This document shows positions 53,153 to 61,585 of a stretch of 64,000 bases of DNA, piece after piece. The first letter of the stretch is position 1. Every line of letters begins with the position of its first letter. The notes beneath the pieces are model-generated. The model saw only the letters and a program-made list of their open reading frames with translations, was not told the DNA's origin and searched no databases. Location of the stretch: the NCBI RefSeq assembly GCF_018598175.1, contig NZ_JAHESE010000006.1:62001-126000 (forward strand). The letters run 5' to 3'. The position numbers and the translations under genes are program-made. The stretch comes from Dawidia cretensis (GTDB lineage: Bacteria; Bacteroidota; Bacteroidia; Cytophagales; Cyclobacteriaceae).

Positions 53153-55141
53153 ATGCTCTTCCATTCCCGTAATAACGATTTGGCGAGACGCGTAGCCAGC
53201 GGAAACACATTCTGCTTCGCTTATGCTATATACCTTGTAGACGCCGGACTCCGTCGCCGTGATGGTGGCCGCGTGTGTTTGTAGCACAACGTCGTTTAGT
53301 GACCATCGATAGGTATCGGCGTTGCTGGTGGCCGTTAAGGTCGTGCCCGAAGCATCTTCTGTCAATGTTGGTGTGGCCGGTAAAGCATGCACCGTTACGT
53401 TCACTACCGCCGATAGTGGGCTGGGGCAGCCGTTGTCTACGGAAACATCATAGCCTCCGCTCTCGTTCACCTCAATCGAGTGAGTGGTGGCACCGTTGTT
53501 CCAGTGATATTCATTAAACCCTTCCGGGACAGATAGCGTAACGCTTCCGCCTGAGCAAAACGCAAGAGGTCCGCTTGCGGTAATCACCGGCTGGGCAGGA
53601 GAACCAAACTGCAAGGTTATAGTTTGCGACACGGTTGTACCACATTCATTTGTCATTGTGCAGACCCAGGTGCCGGCATGGGCTGATGTGAAGGCCTGGA
53701 ACTGGAGTGTTGTGGTGGTTTGTTTATCATCCAGTACGCCGTCGTGTTTCCAGCCGGCGGCCGTGGTATTGTTGCTGCCAAGGTCGACCGTAAAGGGGGC
53801 ATCAGCACAGACGGAGTAGGTTGTTTGTTCGAGTGGTGTGTAGGCAGGCTTGCGGCAAATAGGTATCAGTGACGGAGCGTAGCCTACGCCATGGAAGCGA
53901 CCTGCCGTGCGCATGGCACCGTCGGTCGGATTGTATTCAAAGACGCCATACTGCGTGGCGCCATAGAGCTTCTTGTTCTTGCCGTGGATCAGTGGCGTGG
54001 GAAAAACACCCAGGTCATAGATCGACTGGCCTGCAATCGTGAAGCTATACTTCTTCGTGAAGATTTTTGTTGCAATATCGAACTCAAACAGTATACCACC
54101 ACCGGCAGGAAGGCCGGGACCCGGCTCGGGGATACCACCACCGTGGGCGGTGCCATAGAGCTTGCCATTGCCAACCGATATCAACGACTGCACCTGGTAG
54201 CTATAGGGATAATCGACGAAGTCATAAAGTTTGGTATAGGTGTTTGCGGTAGGGTTGTATTCATAGATCACGCCGCTGTTGCCCGTCCCACCGTATGCCG
54301 TCGTTCCATAGAGCTTCCCGTTTACTTCGGCAAGAGAGCCGTCGTAGGAATAACCGTCCGACACCAGACAGCCGGCCCTGAAAAACACCTCGATGCCGTT
54401 GCCATTGGCGTCCATGCGCATAAAGGAGCCCGAATATGGGCTGGCAATGGGACATTGAGAATTGGTGGACGTGGTCGCGTACCAATAGTTACCAAACTTG
54501 TAGAACCCCCGGTTTAATTTATTTTGCAAGGTGCTGTTCATGGCATCGCCCGTATAGGTTGGGACAGTGAAAGGCCTGCTGAACTCGCCCGTGTTGATGT
54601 TATAGGAAAATACATAGCTTCCCTGACGCAAAAGTCCGTATAGCACGCCGGGTCGGATCTCTGTCAATACCGGCTTTCCTTCTGCCCGTGGAAGGGTCGG
54701 ATTTGATGGGAGACCGGTGATGTTGGTACCGAAGACAGCCAGTACACGAAACTGATCGGTGGTCGGGTCGTATTCGAATAGCGTACCGCTGGAATATATA
54801 CCCGCCGACGCCGAGCCACCCGAGGCCGCCATGCCATAGAGCTTATTGTTACCGGCCAGTGTCAGCGCGCTGATGTTCTCGCCGTCGATGTCGGTTTTGA
54901 AATGGTGTACGATTTGCAAATTGTCGCCGATGGAGTCGGAGCGGAATATAAACCCATTGTTATAATTTCCTCCCGACATGGACGAGCCCCAAAGCTCACG
55001 CTGGGCGTATGAAGTAGTACAGATCGTGAAAAATGGCAGGAAACACAGTAGACTTTGGCGCAGGTAGAGCGGTAACACGGACGTATGGCGTTTAATTGCG
55101 GAAACGGAGAGTCTTGCGGTTATATCGTTTTCGGGCGGCAT
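52904..55141 (-). CDS. T9SS-secreted protein with GloVer repeats and Ig-like domains
   Basis: A 745-residue secreted protein. The signal segment (LLCFLPFFTICTTSYAQ) is followed by tandem repeats of about 55 residues with the GloVer pattern (KLYGTTAYGGTGNSGVIYEYNPTAN; KLYGTAHGGG), then two Ig/PKD-like domains (about 440-640; TWVCTMTNECGTTVSQTIT). The C-terminus is a type A T9SS sorting domain (LKVYPNPSRGVLQIRV...HLPAGLYSLVIH). It should be exported by the type IX system and attached to the surface or released. The 3' 249 bp overlap the convergent gene. Confidence 0.9.
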   Translation of the reverse strand: MPPENDITARLSVSAIKRHTSVLPLYLRQSLLCFLPFFTICTTSYAQRELWGSSMSGGNYNNGFIFRSDSIGDNLQIVHHFKTDIDGENISALTLAGNNKLYGMAASGGSASAGIYSSGTLFEYDPTTDQFRVLAVFGTNITGLPSNPTLPRAEGKPVLTEIRPGVLYGLLRQGSYVFSYNINTGEFSRPFTVPTYTGDAMNSTLQNKLNRGFYKFGNYWYATTSTNSQCPIASPYSGSFMRMDANGNGIEVFFRAGCLVSDGYSYDGSLAEVNGKLYGTTAYGGTGNSGVIYEYNPTANTYTKLYDFVDYPYSYQVQSLISVGNGKLYGTAHGGGIPEPGPGLPAGGGILFEFDIATKIFTKKYSFTIAGQSIYDLGVFPTPLIHGKNKKLYGATQYGVFEYNPTDGAMRTAGRFHGVGYAPSLIPICRKPAYTPLEQTTYSVCADAPFTVDLGSNNTTAAGWKHDGVLDDKQTTTTLQFQAFTSAHAGTWVCTMTNECGTTVSQTITLQFGSPAQPVITASGPLAFCSGGSVTLSVPEGFNEYHWNNGATTHSIEVNESGGYDVSVDNGCPSPLSAVVNVTVHALPATPTLTEDASGTTLTATSNADTYRWSLNDVVLQTHAATITATESGVYKVYSISEAECVSAGYASRQIVITGMEEHSDQALKVYPNPSRGVLQIRVNNALHGTASVSVVNAQGNVVHAQTITLTKEPATISLEHLPAGLYSLVIHRDIIVLVKKIVIR

Positions 55142-55260
55142 ATGTAACCCGTGTACGTGTTTGCACGCCTGCTTTTTGGAACTGGAGAAATCAGGAATCC
55201 GGCTACATCCTTCGGGGGTTCGGATACTTTTGGACGCATCGTTATGTGGAGCTTTGTTTC

Positions 55261-56271
55261 ATGAAAACAGCATTAACACACCTCTCACTCGGTAGCCAGG
55301 GGCTCATCGTCCCGGCTATCGGACTAGGCTGCATGGGCATGACCGGTTTTATGGACAACGACATGTATGGCCGGGCGGACGAGGCCGAAGCCATTGCCAC
55401 CATCCACCGGTCATTCGAGCTGGGCGGCAACTTTCTCGATACGGCCGATATGTATGGTCCCTTCCTGAACGAGCGTCTTGTCGGCAAAGCGATTCAGGGG
55501 CAACGCGACCGCTATATAGTAGCGACGAAATTTGGTTGGGAGATTGACGACGCAGGAAAACTGACGTGGGCAATCAATGGCAAGAAAGATTACGTCCGGA
55601 AATCGGTCGAGCGCTCGCTTAAGAACCTGAATACGGATTACATCGATCTATACTACCTGCACCGTCTCGACAAGAGCACTCCTATTGAGGAAACGGTAGA
55701 GGCCATGAGCGCCCTGGTGAAAGAGGGTAAGGTAAAATATATCGGCCTGTCGGAAGTTTCTTCCGCCACGATTCGTAAAGCGCACGCAGTGCATCCTGTC
55801 ACGGCCGTGCAGAGCGAGTATTCGCTGTTTGAGCGGAGCATTGAAGAAGCCGGAGTCAATGGCACCTTGCATGAACTGGGTATTGGCCTGGTGGCTTATT
55901 CGCCACTCGGAAGAGGTTTTCTTTCCGGACAGTTCCGGAAGCCGGATGACCTGCCGGAGAATGACTTCCGCCGCGGCATGCCCAGGTACCAGGGAGAACA
56001 GTTTCAGAAGAACCTGGAGCTGCTGCAAGCGATCGAGCAGATGGCTGCTGATAAAGGTATTGCCAGTACGCAGCTCGCCATTGCCTGGACGATTGCGAAA
56101 GGGTCGTTGCCCATTCCCGGCACCAAACGCGTGAAATACCTGGAGCAAAACATTGCCGCGACCAGTATCACACTCACGCGCGATGACCTGGCAAAACTTG
56201 AAAGTATCATTCCGCTGGGCACCGAGACGGGCAATGCTTACGATGACTTTGGTATGCAGTTAATTGATTAA
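55261..56271 (+). CDS. Aldo/keto reductase
   Basis: A 336-residue NADPH-dependent reductase (AKR13-like). From the ATG at 55261, VPAIGLGCMGMTGFMDNDMYG is the glycine-rich start. The catalytic tetrad is seen as Asp in FLDTADMYGPFLNERLVGKA with Tyr, Lys in IVATKFGW and His in LYYLHRLD. The cofactor-binding end has LGIGLVAYSPLGRGFLSG and LPIPGTKRVKYLEQN. Upstream in-frame codons reach into the divergent T9SS gene and are not used. It is followed at 17 bp by an AraC regulator, probably in one transcript. Confidence 0.95.
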   Translation: MKTALTHLSLGSQGLIVPAIGLGCMGMTGFMDNDMYGRADEAEAIATIHRSFELGGNFLDTADMYGPFLNERLVGKAIQGQRDRYIVATKFGWEIDDAGKLTWAINGKKDYVRKSVERSLKNLNTDYIDLYYLHRLDKSTPIEETVEAMSALVKEGKVKYIGLSEVSSATIRKAHAVHPVTAVQSEYSLFERSIEEAGVNGTLHELGIGLVAYSPLGRGFLSGQFRKPDDLPENDFRRGMPRYQGEQFQKNLELLQAIEQMAADKGIASTQLAIAWTIAKGSLPIPGTKRVKYLEQNIAATSITLTRDDLAKLESIIPLGTETGNAYDDFGMQLID

Positions 56272-56288
56272 TTTTATCTTCTTTCCAT

Positions 56289-57197
56289 ATGAAAACACCA
56301 CATTACGTAGACTCCATCTCAGCACTGCATAGCACGCTGGGGTTGAATAAACCGAAACATCCGCTGGTGAGCGTGGTCAAGCTGGACGATGTCGTTTCGG
56401 AGCTTCACCGACTGGAAGCCTTTGCATCGTATAGTTATTATTGCATTGCCCTGAAGATGAATTTCGAAGGCAAGATGAAATATGGTCAACAGTATTTCGA
56501 CTTTAACGAAGGGGTGATGACTTTCACGGCACCCAAGCAGGTTATTCAAATTGAGACGCTGAGTCCGGCACCCGTGTCGGGATATCTGTTGATGGCACAT
56601 CCCGATTTTTTTCAATCCTATCCCCTTGCCACCAAGATCAAAGAATACGGCTTTTTCTCGTACGCAGTATACGAAGCGTTGCACCTGTCGGATACGGAAG
56701 AGGCGATGATTGCCGACATGATGCAGAGCATCGACCGGGAGATCGCGTCTCCCATTGATTCCTTTAGTCAGGATGTAATTGTATCGCACATCGATCTGTT
56801 ATTAAATTACGCAAACCGTTTTTATAACCGTCAATTTATTACGCGCAAAACCGCCAACAACGATATTCTGACAAAACTAGAGACGTTACTGGAAGAATAC
56901 TTCAACAGTGACAAAATACAAGCGTCGGGACCGCCGTCGGTGCAGTACATTGCCGGCAAGCTTCACATCTCTCCCAACTATCTGAGCGATATGCTGCGCG
57001 CCCATACGGGCCAAAATACCAAACAACACATTCAAAATAAGCTGCTCGACAAAGCCAAAGAGCTTCTTACCACCACTCCCCTATCGGTAGCAGAAATTGC
57101 CTACCGCCTGGGTTTCGAATTTCCGCAGTCCTTCAACAAACTTTTCAAGAGCAAGACCAACGTGTCGCCGCTGGAATACCGGCAATCGTATCAGTAA
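56289..57197 (+). CDS. AraC-family transcriptional regulator
   Basis: A 302-residue regulator: an N-terminal cupin-like sensor domain (about 20-160; MTFTAPKQVIQIETL) and a C-terminal AraC double HTH (PPSVQYIAGKLHISPNYLSDMLRAHTG; SVAEIAYRLGFEFPQSFNKLFKSKTNVSPLEYR). It lies 17 bp after the aldo/keto reductase gene and likely controls it. Its stop is 6 bp from the convergent HxlR stop. Confidence 0.94.
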   Translation: MKTPHYVDSISALHSTLGLNKPKHPLVSVVKLDDVVSELHRLEAFASYSYYCIALKMNFEGKMKYGQQYFDFNEGVMTFTAPKQVIQIETLSPAPVSGYLLMAHPDFFQSYPLATKIKEYGFFSYAVYEALHLSDTEEAMIADMMQSIDREIASPIDSFSQDVIVSHIDLLLNYANRFYNRQFITRKTANNDILTKLETLLEEYFNSDKIQASGPPSVQYIAGKLHISPNYLSDMLRAHTGQNTKQHIQNKLLDKAKELLTTTPLSVAEIAYRLGFEFPQSFNKLFKSKTNVSPLEYRQSYQ

Positions 57198-57203
57198 TAC
57201 GGG

Positions 57204-57542
57204 CTATTTGCCCATGATCTTTTTACGGTGGGCAAGTCCCCAAAAGTGCAGCTCTTCCATTACCTTTTCCAGCGAGCGGCCGTGCGGTGTAATGGCATAC
57301 TCTACCGTGGGTGGAAACGTGTCGAATACCTCGCGGGTGATGAGGCTGTTCAGCTCCAGGTTCTTGAGCTCCTTTGACAGGATCTTATCGGATATACCTT
57401 CCACTTCTTTCGAGATCCCTTTAAACCGTTTCGGACCGGTGGCGAGCGAAAACAAGATCAGCAGCTTCCACTTTCCTTCCAGGGCTTCTAAAGCATCCCG
57501 GATCGACATCATGTTCTTCGGGCATCCTCCGCGTGTCAGCAT
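57204..57542 (-). CDS. HxlR-family transcriptional regulator
   Basis: A 112-residue winged-helix protein. The family core is CPKNMMSIRDALEALEGKWKLLILFSLATGPKRFKGISKEVEGISDKILSKELKNLELNSLITREVF. The N-terminal Cys before the first helix can sense electrophiles or redox state in some members. It is divergent from a DoxX gene, and a 36-bp palindrome lies between, probably its operator. Confidence 0.95.
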   Translation of the reverse strand: MLTRGGCPKNMMSIRDALEALEGKWKLLILFSLATGPKRFKGISKEVEGISDKILSKELKNLELNSLITREVFDTFPPTVEYAITPHGRSLEKVMEELHFWGLAHRKKIMGK

Positions 57543-57568
57543 TCGTGTGTACGTGTTTGTGATCCATT

Positions 57569-57604
57569 ACTATCCTGGAGGAAAGCGCTTTCCCGCAGGA
57601 TAGT
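57569..57604. promoter_or_regulatory. 36-bp near-perfect palindrome, likely HxlR operator
   Basis: ACTATCCTG-GA-GGAAAGC at 57569-57586 mirrors GCTTTCC-CG-CAGGATAGT at 57587-57604. Sixteen of 18 base pairs are symmetric; only the GA/CG pair is not. A further GCTTTCC/GAAAGC pair follows at about 57605-57621. It lies between divergent hxlR and doxX, next to the doxX promoter. Confidence 0.75.
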
Positions 57605-57606
57605 GC

Positions 57607-57639
57607 TTTCCAGGAGAAAGCAAAGATACATTACCTTTG
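57607..57639 (+). promoter_or_regulatory. Candidate promoter of the DoxX gene
   Basis: TTTC (57607-57610), 21 bp, TACCTTTG (57632-57639). The -7 element matches the Bacteroidota consensus TAnnTTTG; the -33 element has C for G. The start codon is at 57657. The -33 part adjoins the palindrome, so bound HxlR would block it. Confidence 0.6.
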
Positions 57640-57656
57640 GCCATCTTACGAACATC

Positions 57657-58073
57657 ATGACAAATCAACACAAACCTTCTAAAGCCTTGCACACCACCCT
57701 GTGGGTTGTGCAGATACTATTAGCGGTAATGCTTCTTTGGGCCGGCACGGTTAAATTGTTTCAACCGGCACATGAAGTCGCCGCGATGTGGTCCTGGGCG
57801 GGCGAAGTGCCCCTGGCATTGCTTAGGCTCACCGGCGCCGTAGACCTATTGGGTGGACTTGGTTTGATCCTGCCCGCACTGTTGCGCATACGACCGCGGC
57901 TTACGCCGTTTGCAGCCGTGGGCATTGTTGTATTGATGATCTGTGCCGGCATCTTTCACATCGTGCGCGGAGAAGGCTCGCAGATTGGTTTTAATGTGCT
58001 CGTTGCTGTATTGGCGGCAGGTATTGCCTGGGGTCGGTTTGGCAAGGCTGCTATTCCCGCCAGGCATCCCTGA
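57657..58073 (+). CDS. DoxX-family membrane protein
   Basis: A 138-residue protein with four membrane segments (about 13-33, 52-70, 80-100, 108-128). The block QILLAVMLLWAGTVKLFQP at the first TM and LLRLTGAVDLLGGLGLILPALL are DoxX-like. DoxX proteins are linked to redox and thiol stress. Control by the divergent HxlR is likely. The ATG at 57657 follows the promoter element; an in-frame TTG-type start at 57603 lies inside the palindrome and is rejected. Confidence 0.9.
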   Translation: MTNQHKPSKALHTTLWVVQILLAVMLLWAGTVKLFQPAHEVAAMWSWAGEVPLALLRLTGAVDLLGGLGLILPALLRIRPRLTPFAAVGIVVLMICAGIFHIVRGEGSQIGFNVLVAVLAAGIAWGRFGKAAIPARHP

Positions 58074-58097
58074 GAGGCGGTAACTTTATTCACAGCG

Positions 58098-58994
58098 CTA
58101 TGGCTGCAGCGTACTTCGAACCGCTTCGATACCGACCCACTTCACGTCGCGCTGACTACTAAAAAAGAAATAGGCCTCATCGGGTGAGAAGTATGGACAA
58201 TACTCACGCGTGCCGGTATTAAACGTCGGGCCAAAGTGAACGGCGGGTTTCCATACTCCGTCATCTCCGCGTGTGGTGCCATAGAGGTCGGCGCCACCGA
58301 ACGTATCGGTTCGCTTAGACGATGCAAACACCAGCAGATCTTCCCGCGGCGAAATGCCCGGATCGTATTCCGACATCTCTGAATTGATGGCGGGGCCAAG
58401 GTTCTGCGGCATGCCATAATTCCCGCCGCTGTATTCGCTCACGTAAATATCTTCCTGTCCCAGGCCTCCCGCGCGAGACGAGGCAAAGTATATATTACTG
58501 TTGTGCGCCACGGAGATATAATATTCATTGCTATCAGAATTGACGACCGCCAGGTTTTGGAGGGGTGACCATCCGTCGCCTTGTGGACTGACATACCAGA
58601 TATCATAGTCTGCCAGTGTATCGCTTGAATCTTTCGGACGGTTGGAAATAAAGTATAGTTTACCATCAGGCCCAAAGGCCGGATCGGCCTGTGAGTAGCC
58701 GGCTTCGGTAAATGGCACCGGCACGGCTGTATGCCATATACTATCATACCGCGTGAAGTAGAGGATCAACTGCCCGTTTATGGACCGCGTGAAGTAGTAC
58801 GCTTTGCCGTCGGGCGAAAAGGCTGCGTTAAAGTCCAGCGAGTCGGTCGAGACGATTCCTTTCAGGAAAGTAAGGGCCGTCGTATGGGGCAGCGGAAAGG
58901 GATATGGAATAGGGTCATGTTCTTTTTCTTCCCGCGTGGTGCATGCAAAGATGTTGAGCAAGCAGACGGCTATTAATAATCTTACAACATTCAT
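58098..58994 (-). CDS. PD40/TolB-like beta-propeller lipoprotein
   Basis: A 298-residue lipoprotein (signal VVRLLIAVCLLNIFAC from the ATG at 58994). It contains WD40-like PD40 repeats (FNAAFSPDGKAYYFTRSING; ADPAFGPDGKLYFISNRP; FASSRAGGLGQEDIYVSEY; FSPDEAYFFFSSQR) that form a beta-propeller. It lies 11 bp downstream of the serine hydrolase gene, so both are one transcription unit. It might bind peptide or glycan at the outer membrane; function unknown. Confidence 0.88.
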   Translation of the reverse strand: MNVVRLLIAVCLLNIFACTTREEKEHDPIPYPFPLPHTTALTFLKGIVSTDSLDFNAAFSPDGKAYYFTRSINGQLILYFTRYDSIWHTAVPVPFTEAGYSQADPAFGPDGKLYFISNRPKDSSDTLADYDIWYVSPQGDGWSPLQNLAVVNSDSNEYYISVAHNSNIYFASSRAGGLGQEDIYVSEYSGGNYGMPQNLGPAINSEMSEYDPGISPREDLLVFASSKRTDTFGGADLYGTTRGDDGVWKPAVHFGPTFNTGTREYCPYFSPDEAYFFFSSQRDVKWVGIEAVRSTLQP

Positions 58995-59005
58995 GCTGTT
59001 CGTAT

Positions 59006-60466
59006 TTATTTTACTCTCACCCACACATCTTTATCAAACGTCAGGAATTCTGTCACCGCGCCCTGTTCTCTCTTCCTGACTTTGATCGGAAAATGGAAGT
59101 CTTTGCAAAAGAAAGCAGTCTCTGATTCGGCTTCAAACATAACTTCGTCTCCATTCCACTCTTTTTTAAGGATCAACTTCTCGTCTCGTGATGTTAATTG
59201 CACATGCGTGTCAGGTCTGCCTACCATGGCGTATCTACCCTCCAGCGAGTTCCACTGCCGCGGATCGAGCTTGACAATCTTTTTGGGTGCCGGTATTTCA
59301 AATCCTTTCCAGTGATAGGCTACCGCTACACTGTTGAGCACTTCCTGCAGAATTGCGCCATTATCAGAGTTCACCATGATCGCTACGCCGTTGCCATCTT
59401 CGAAGCTACCGGAGTAAAAACACCGAAAGCCGTCGTTAGCACCGCCGTGCTCAAAATACCGGGCACTGTCGCGAATGGTAATAAACACTCCCAACCCGGC
59501 GGCGTCGCGATACGGCGTGAGTCTTTTTTCTGTATATGCCTGGGTCAATACTTTTGATGATTTGCCCTGCAGCGCCAGCTGTGTTTCGATTATATATTGA
59601 GCCAGGTCGGTGGGTGTTGTCCACAATCCGGCGGCCGCTTGTTCCGGGTAGATATGGAATTTTCCCGCTACCGGTTTGCCGTCGCGGTGATACGCTGTTG
59701 TTAGTTGCGCTTGTCTGGCCGCCGGTGGTGGCTGTGTATAGAAGCTGTTGTTCATCCCCAGCGGGGTGAGCACCGACTGCTCCATAAAAACATCATACGG
59801 TTGGCCGGTGACGTCCATGGCGATCAACTGACTGATGGTGGTGCCGCCGCCGGAGTATATGGACGTCTGATCGGGTTCTCGCATCGACCGCACAGCCTCC
59901 GAGTTAGCGGGTTTCTTTCCATCGAGGATCTGGATCACCGTCGGCAAGGAATCTCCCGGCGCATAGCCGCCAAAGCCGTGTACGGTGAGCCCGGCTGTAT
60001 GCGATAGCAAATTGGTGATCGTGATCTTCTTGCCATGCGATGCGGAGTCATATGGAAATTTCCAGGAAGTGAGATAGGTATTAATATCAGTATCCAACGC
60101 TACCTTACCATCTTGCGCCAGCTTCAACAACCCCACGGCGTTTAATGACTTGCTGATGGACGCTGCCTGAAACACCGTTTCGGTGGTCACGGCCCGTTGC
60201 CCGGCGCTGTCCGCCCAGCCGTAGGCCTTGGCCCAATCGAGTTTGTAATCGCTGATCACGGCAATGCTCACGCCGGGGATTTTATGAAAGGCCAGGCGTT
60301 CCTCCACCGTCCAGGGGCCTTCTCCCGCTATCCGCACCGGAGCGAATAGATTTTCCTCCACCTGGCGAATGCGGCCCTGTACGCTGTCTGATGCCGGCTT
60401 AGGCTGGTGGCACGATAAAACACAACAGGCGGCGATGGCTACGCTCGCAAAAATGTTACGATTCAT
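59006..60466 (-). CDS. Serine hydrolase, class C beta-lactamase family lipoprotein
   Basis: A 486-residue lipoprotein (signal IFASVAIAACCVLSC from the ATG at 60466; an earlier start at 60565 adds 33 residues). The beta-lactamase/D-aminopeptidase fold is evident: catalytic SISK in VFQAASISKSLNAVGLL, YSG in TSIYSGGGTTISQLI as the second motif, and HGG in RYFEHGGANDGFRCFYSG as the third. A small C-terminal beta domain follows (about 400-486). Such enzymes act as esterases or peptidases more often than as antibiotic resistance enzymes. It is co-transcribed with the PD40 lipoprotein. Confidence 0.92.
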   Translation of the reverse strand: MNRNIFASVAIAACCVLSCHQPKPASDSVQGRIRQVEENLFAPVRIAGEGPWTVEERLAFHKIPGVSIAVISDYKLDWAKAYGWADSAGQRAVTTETVFQAASISKSLNAVGLLKLAQDGKVALDTDINTYLTSWKFPYDSASHGKKITITNLLSHTAGLTVHGFGGYAPGDSLPTVIQILDGKKPANSEAVRSMREPDQTSIYSGGGTTISQLIAMDVTGQPYDVFMEQSVLTPLGMNNSFYTQPPPAARQAQLTTAYHRDGKPVAGKFHIYPEQAAAGLWTTPTDLAQYIIETQLALQGKSSKVLTQAYTEKRLTPYRDAAGLGVFITIRDSARYFEHGGANDGFRCFYSGSFEDGNGVAIMVNSDNGAILQEVLNSVAVAYHWKGFEIPAPKKIVKLDPRQWNSLEGRYAMVGRPDTHVQLTSRDEKLILKKEWNGDEVMFEAESETAFFCKDFHFPIKVRKREQGAVTEFLTFDKDVWVRVK

Positions 60467-60793
60467 GGGAAACGGGGTAAGGTGAATACCAATATACATA
60501 TATACTGTTACAAATACCAATGCTGTAAAGACCTTGATTACCTCCGTATGATTGTCATCCATCAAGACGTGACCTCGGCGGATGTGGGGTACTGTGTTAC
60601 CGTAAGGGGTGTATAGTTACCTGGATTACCACGTGTCCACGGCAGTCGGAAGACTGCCATTAGACAGGCACAAGTCGCCCTCCCTTCGGTCGGAAGACCT
60701 TGCGCCAGATGCGTACCCGTGCGATCATATAATAGCAAGAAACAGGTTTTAGACGCGCCGTGTGTATGCCAGCTTTGTTATCAAAACAACACT
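60467..60793. other. Intergenic region, 327 bp
   Basis: Between divergent serine hydrolase and flavin reductase genes. The left part is AT-rich and may hold both promoters. The middle carries the repeat at 60641-60708. Confidence 0.45.
60641..60708. repeat. Right-half copy of the intergenic repeat family
   Basis: GGCAGTC (60641-60647) GGAA GACTGCC (60652-60658), then CAGGCACAAG (60665-60674), then CTTGCGCCAG (60699-60708). The same four blocks occur in the same order in the repeat at 11731-11860. The left outer arm is not found, so this copy is truncated or decayed. Confidence 0.75.
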
Positions 60794-61459
60794 ATGCACC
60801 ACGTCAGCAGTCCTTCCATTTTATATTTTGGTACACCCGTCGTAGTGATCAGTACCCTCAACGAAGATGGCACCTCTAACCTGGCCCCGATCTCGTCGGT
60901 GTTCTGGCTCGGCTATCGTTGTATGATCGGGCTCTCGGCACAGTCCAAAACCACCGAAAATCTTTTGCGTACACGCGAATGTGTGTTGAATCTTCCCTCC
61001 GTCAACCAGGCTGCTGGCGTGGACCGGCTAGCTCTGACGACCGGCTCCGATCCTGTTCCTCCGGGCAAAGCCAGTCGGGGATATCAGCACGAATCCGACA
61101 AGTGGCGTCGGTCGGGCTTTACACCGTTGCCGTCTAACGTAGTCGATACACCACGCATTTACGAATGCCCTGTGCAACTGGAAGCGTCGCTGGCGGCTAT
61201 TCACCCAATGGGTGCCGATGCCGGCGCGGCCAACATTCGTATCCTGTCGTTCGAGCTCAAGATACTGCGCGTTCACCTGCACGAGTCCATCCTCGCCGAC
61301 GGTCGTCCCCACCACGTCGACCCTGACAAATGGCGGCCGCTGATCATGAGCTTCCAGCAGTTCTATAGTCTGGGTGAGCGTGTCCATTCTTCTACACTGG
61401 CGCAGGTGCCAGAGCACTTGTATCGTACCGCCGACACGGAGTCTGCCGCTGTTAGATAA
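60794..61459 (+). CDS. Flavin reductase-like protein (FMN-binding split barrel)
   Basis: A 221-residue cytoplasmic flavoprotein-like enzyme. PVVVISTLNEDGTSNLAPISSVFWLGYRCMIGLSAQSKTTENLLRTRECVLNLPS is the FMN-binding split-barrel core of the flavin reductase-like family (residues about 15-70). It may reduce FMN for an unknown oxygenase or act on its own. ATG at 60794; an in-frame start at 60719 lies near the repeat and adds 25 unlike residues. Confidence 0.88.
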   Translation: MHHVSSPSILYFGTPVVVISTLNEDGTSNLAPISSVFWLGYRCMIGLSAQSKTTENLLRTRECVLNLPSVNQAAGVDRLALTTGSDPVPPGKASRGYQHESDKWRRSGFTPLPSNVVDTPRIYECPVQLEASLAAIHPMGADAGAANIRILSFELKILRVHLHESILADGRPHHVDPDKWRPLIMSFQQFYSLGERVHSSTLAQVPEHLYRTADTESAAVR

Positions 61460-61585
61460 AAGAGAAGCCACAAAATTTTTCATATCGTCAGAAATCCGCT
61501 TCCATGTAATATCTACAGGCAATAGAAGTGGCTCGCAGGGAACATTTCTCCGGACCTTCGCGTAAATACGCACAGGAGAAGAATC

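Noticed and set aside
59006-60466. True class C beta-lactamase (antibiotic resistance)
   Set aside because: SxxK and HGG-like motifs fit the broader serine hydrolase family; the lipoprotein form and partner PD40 gene suggest an envelope role instead.
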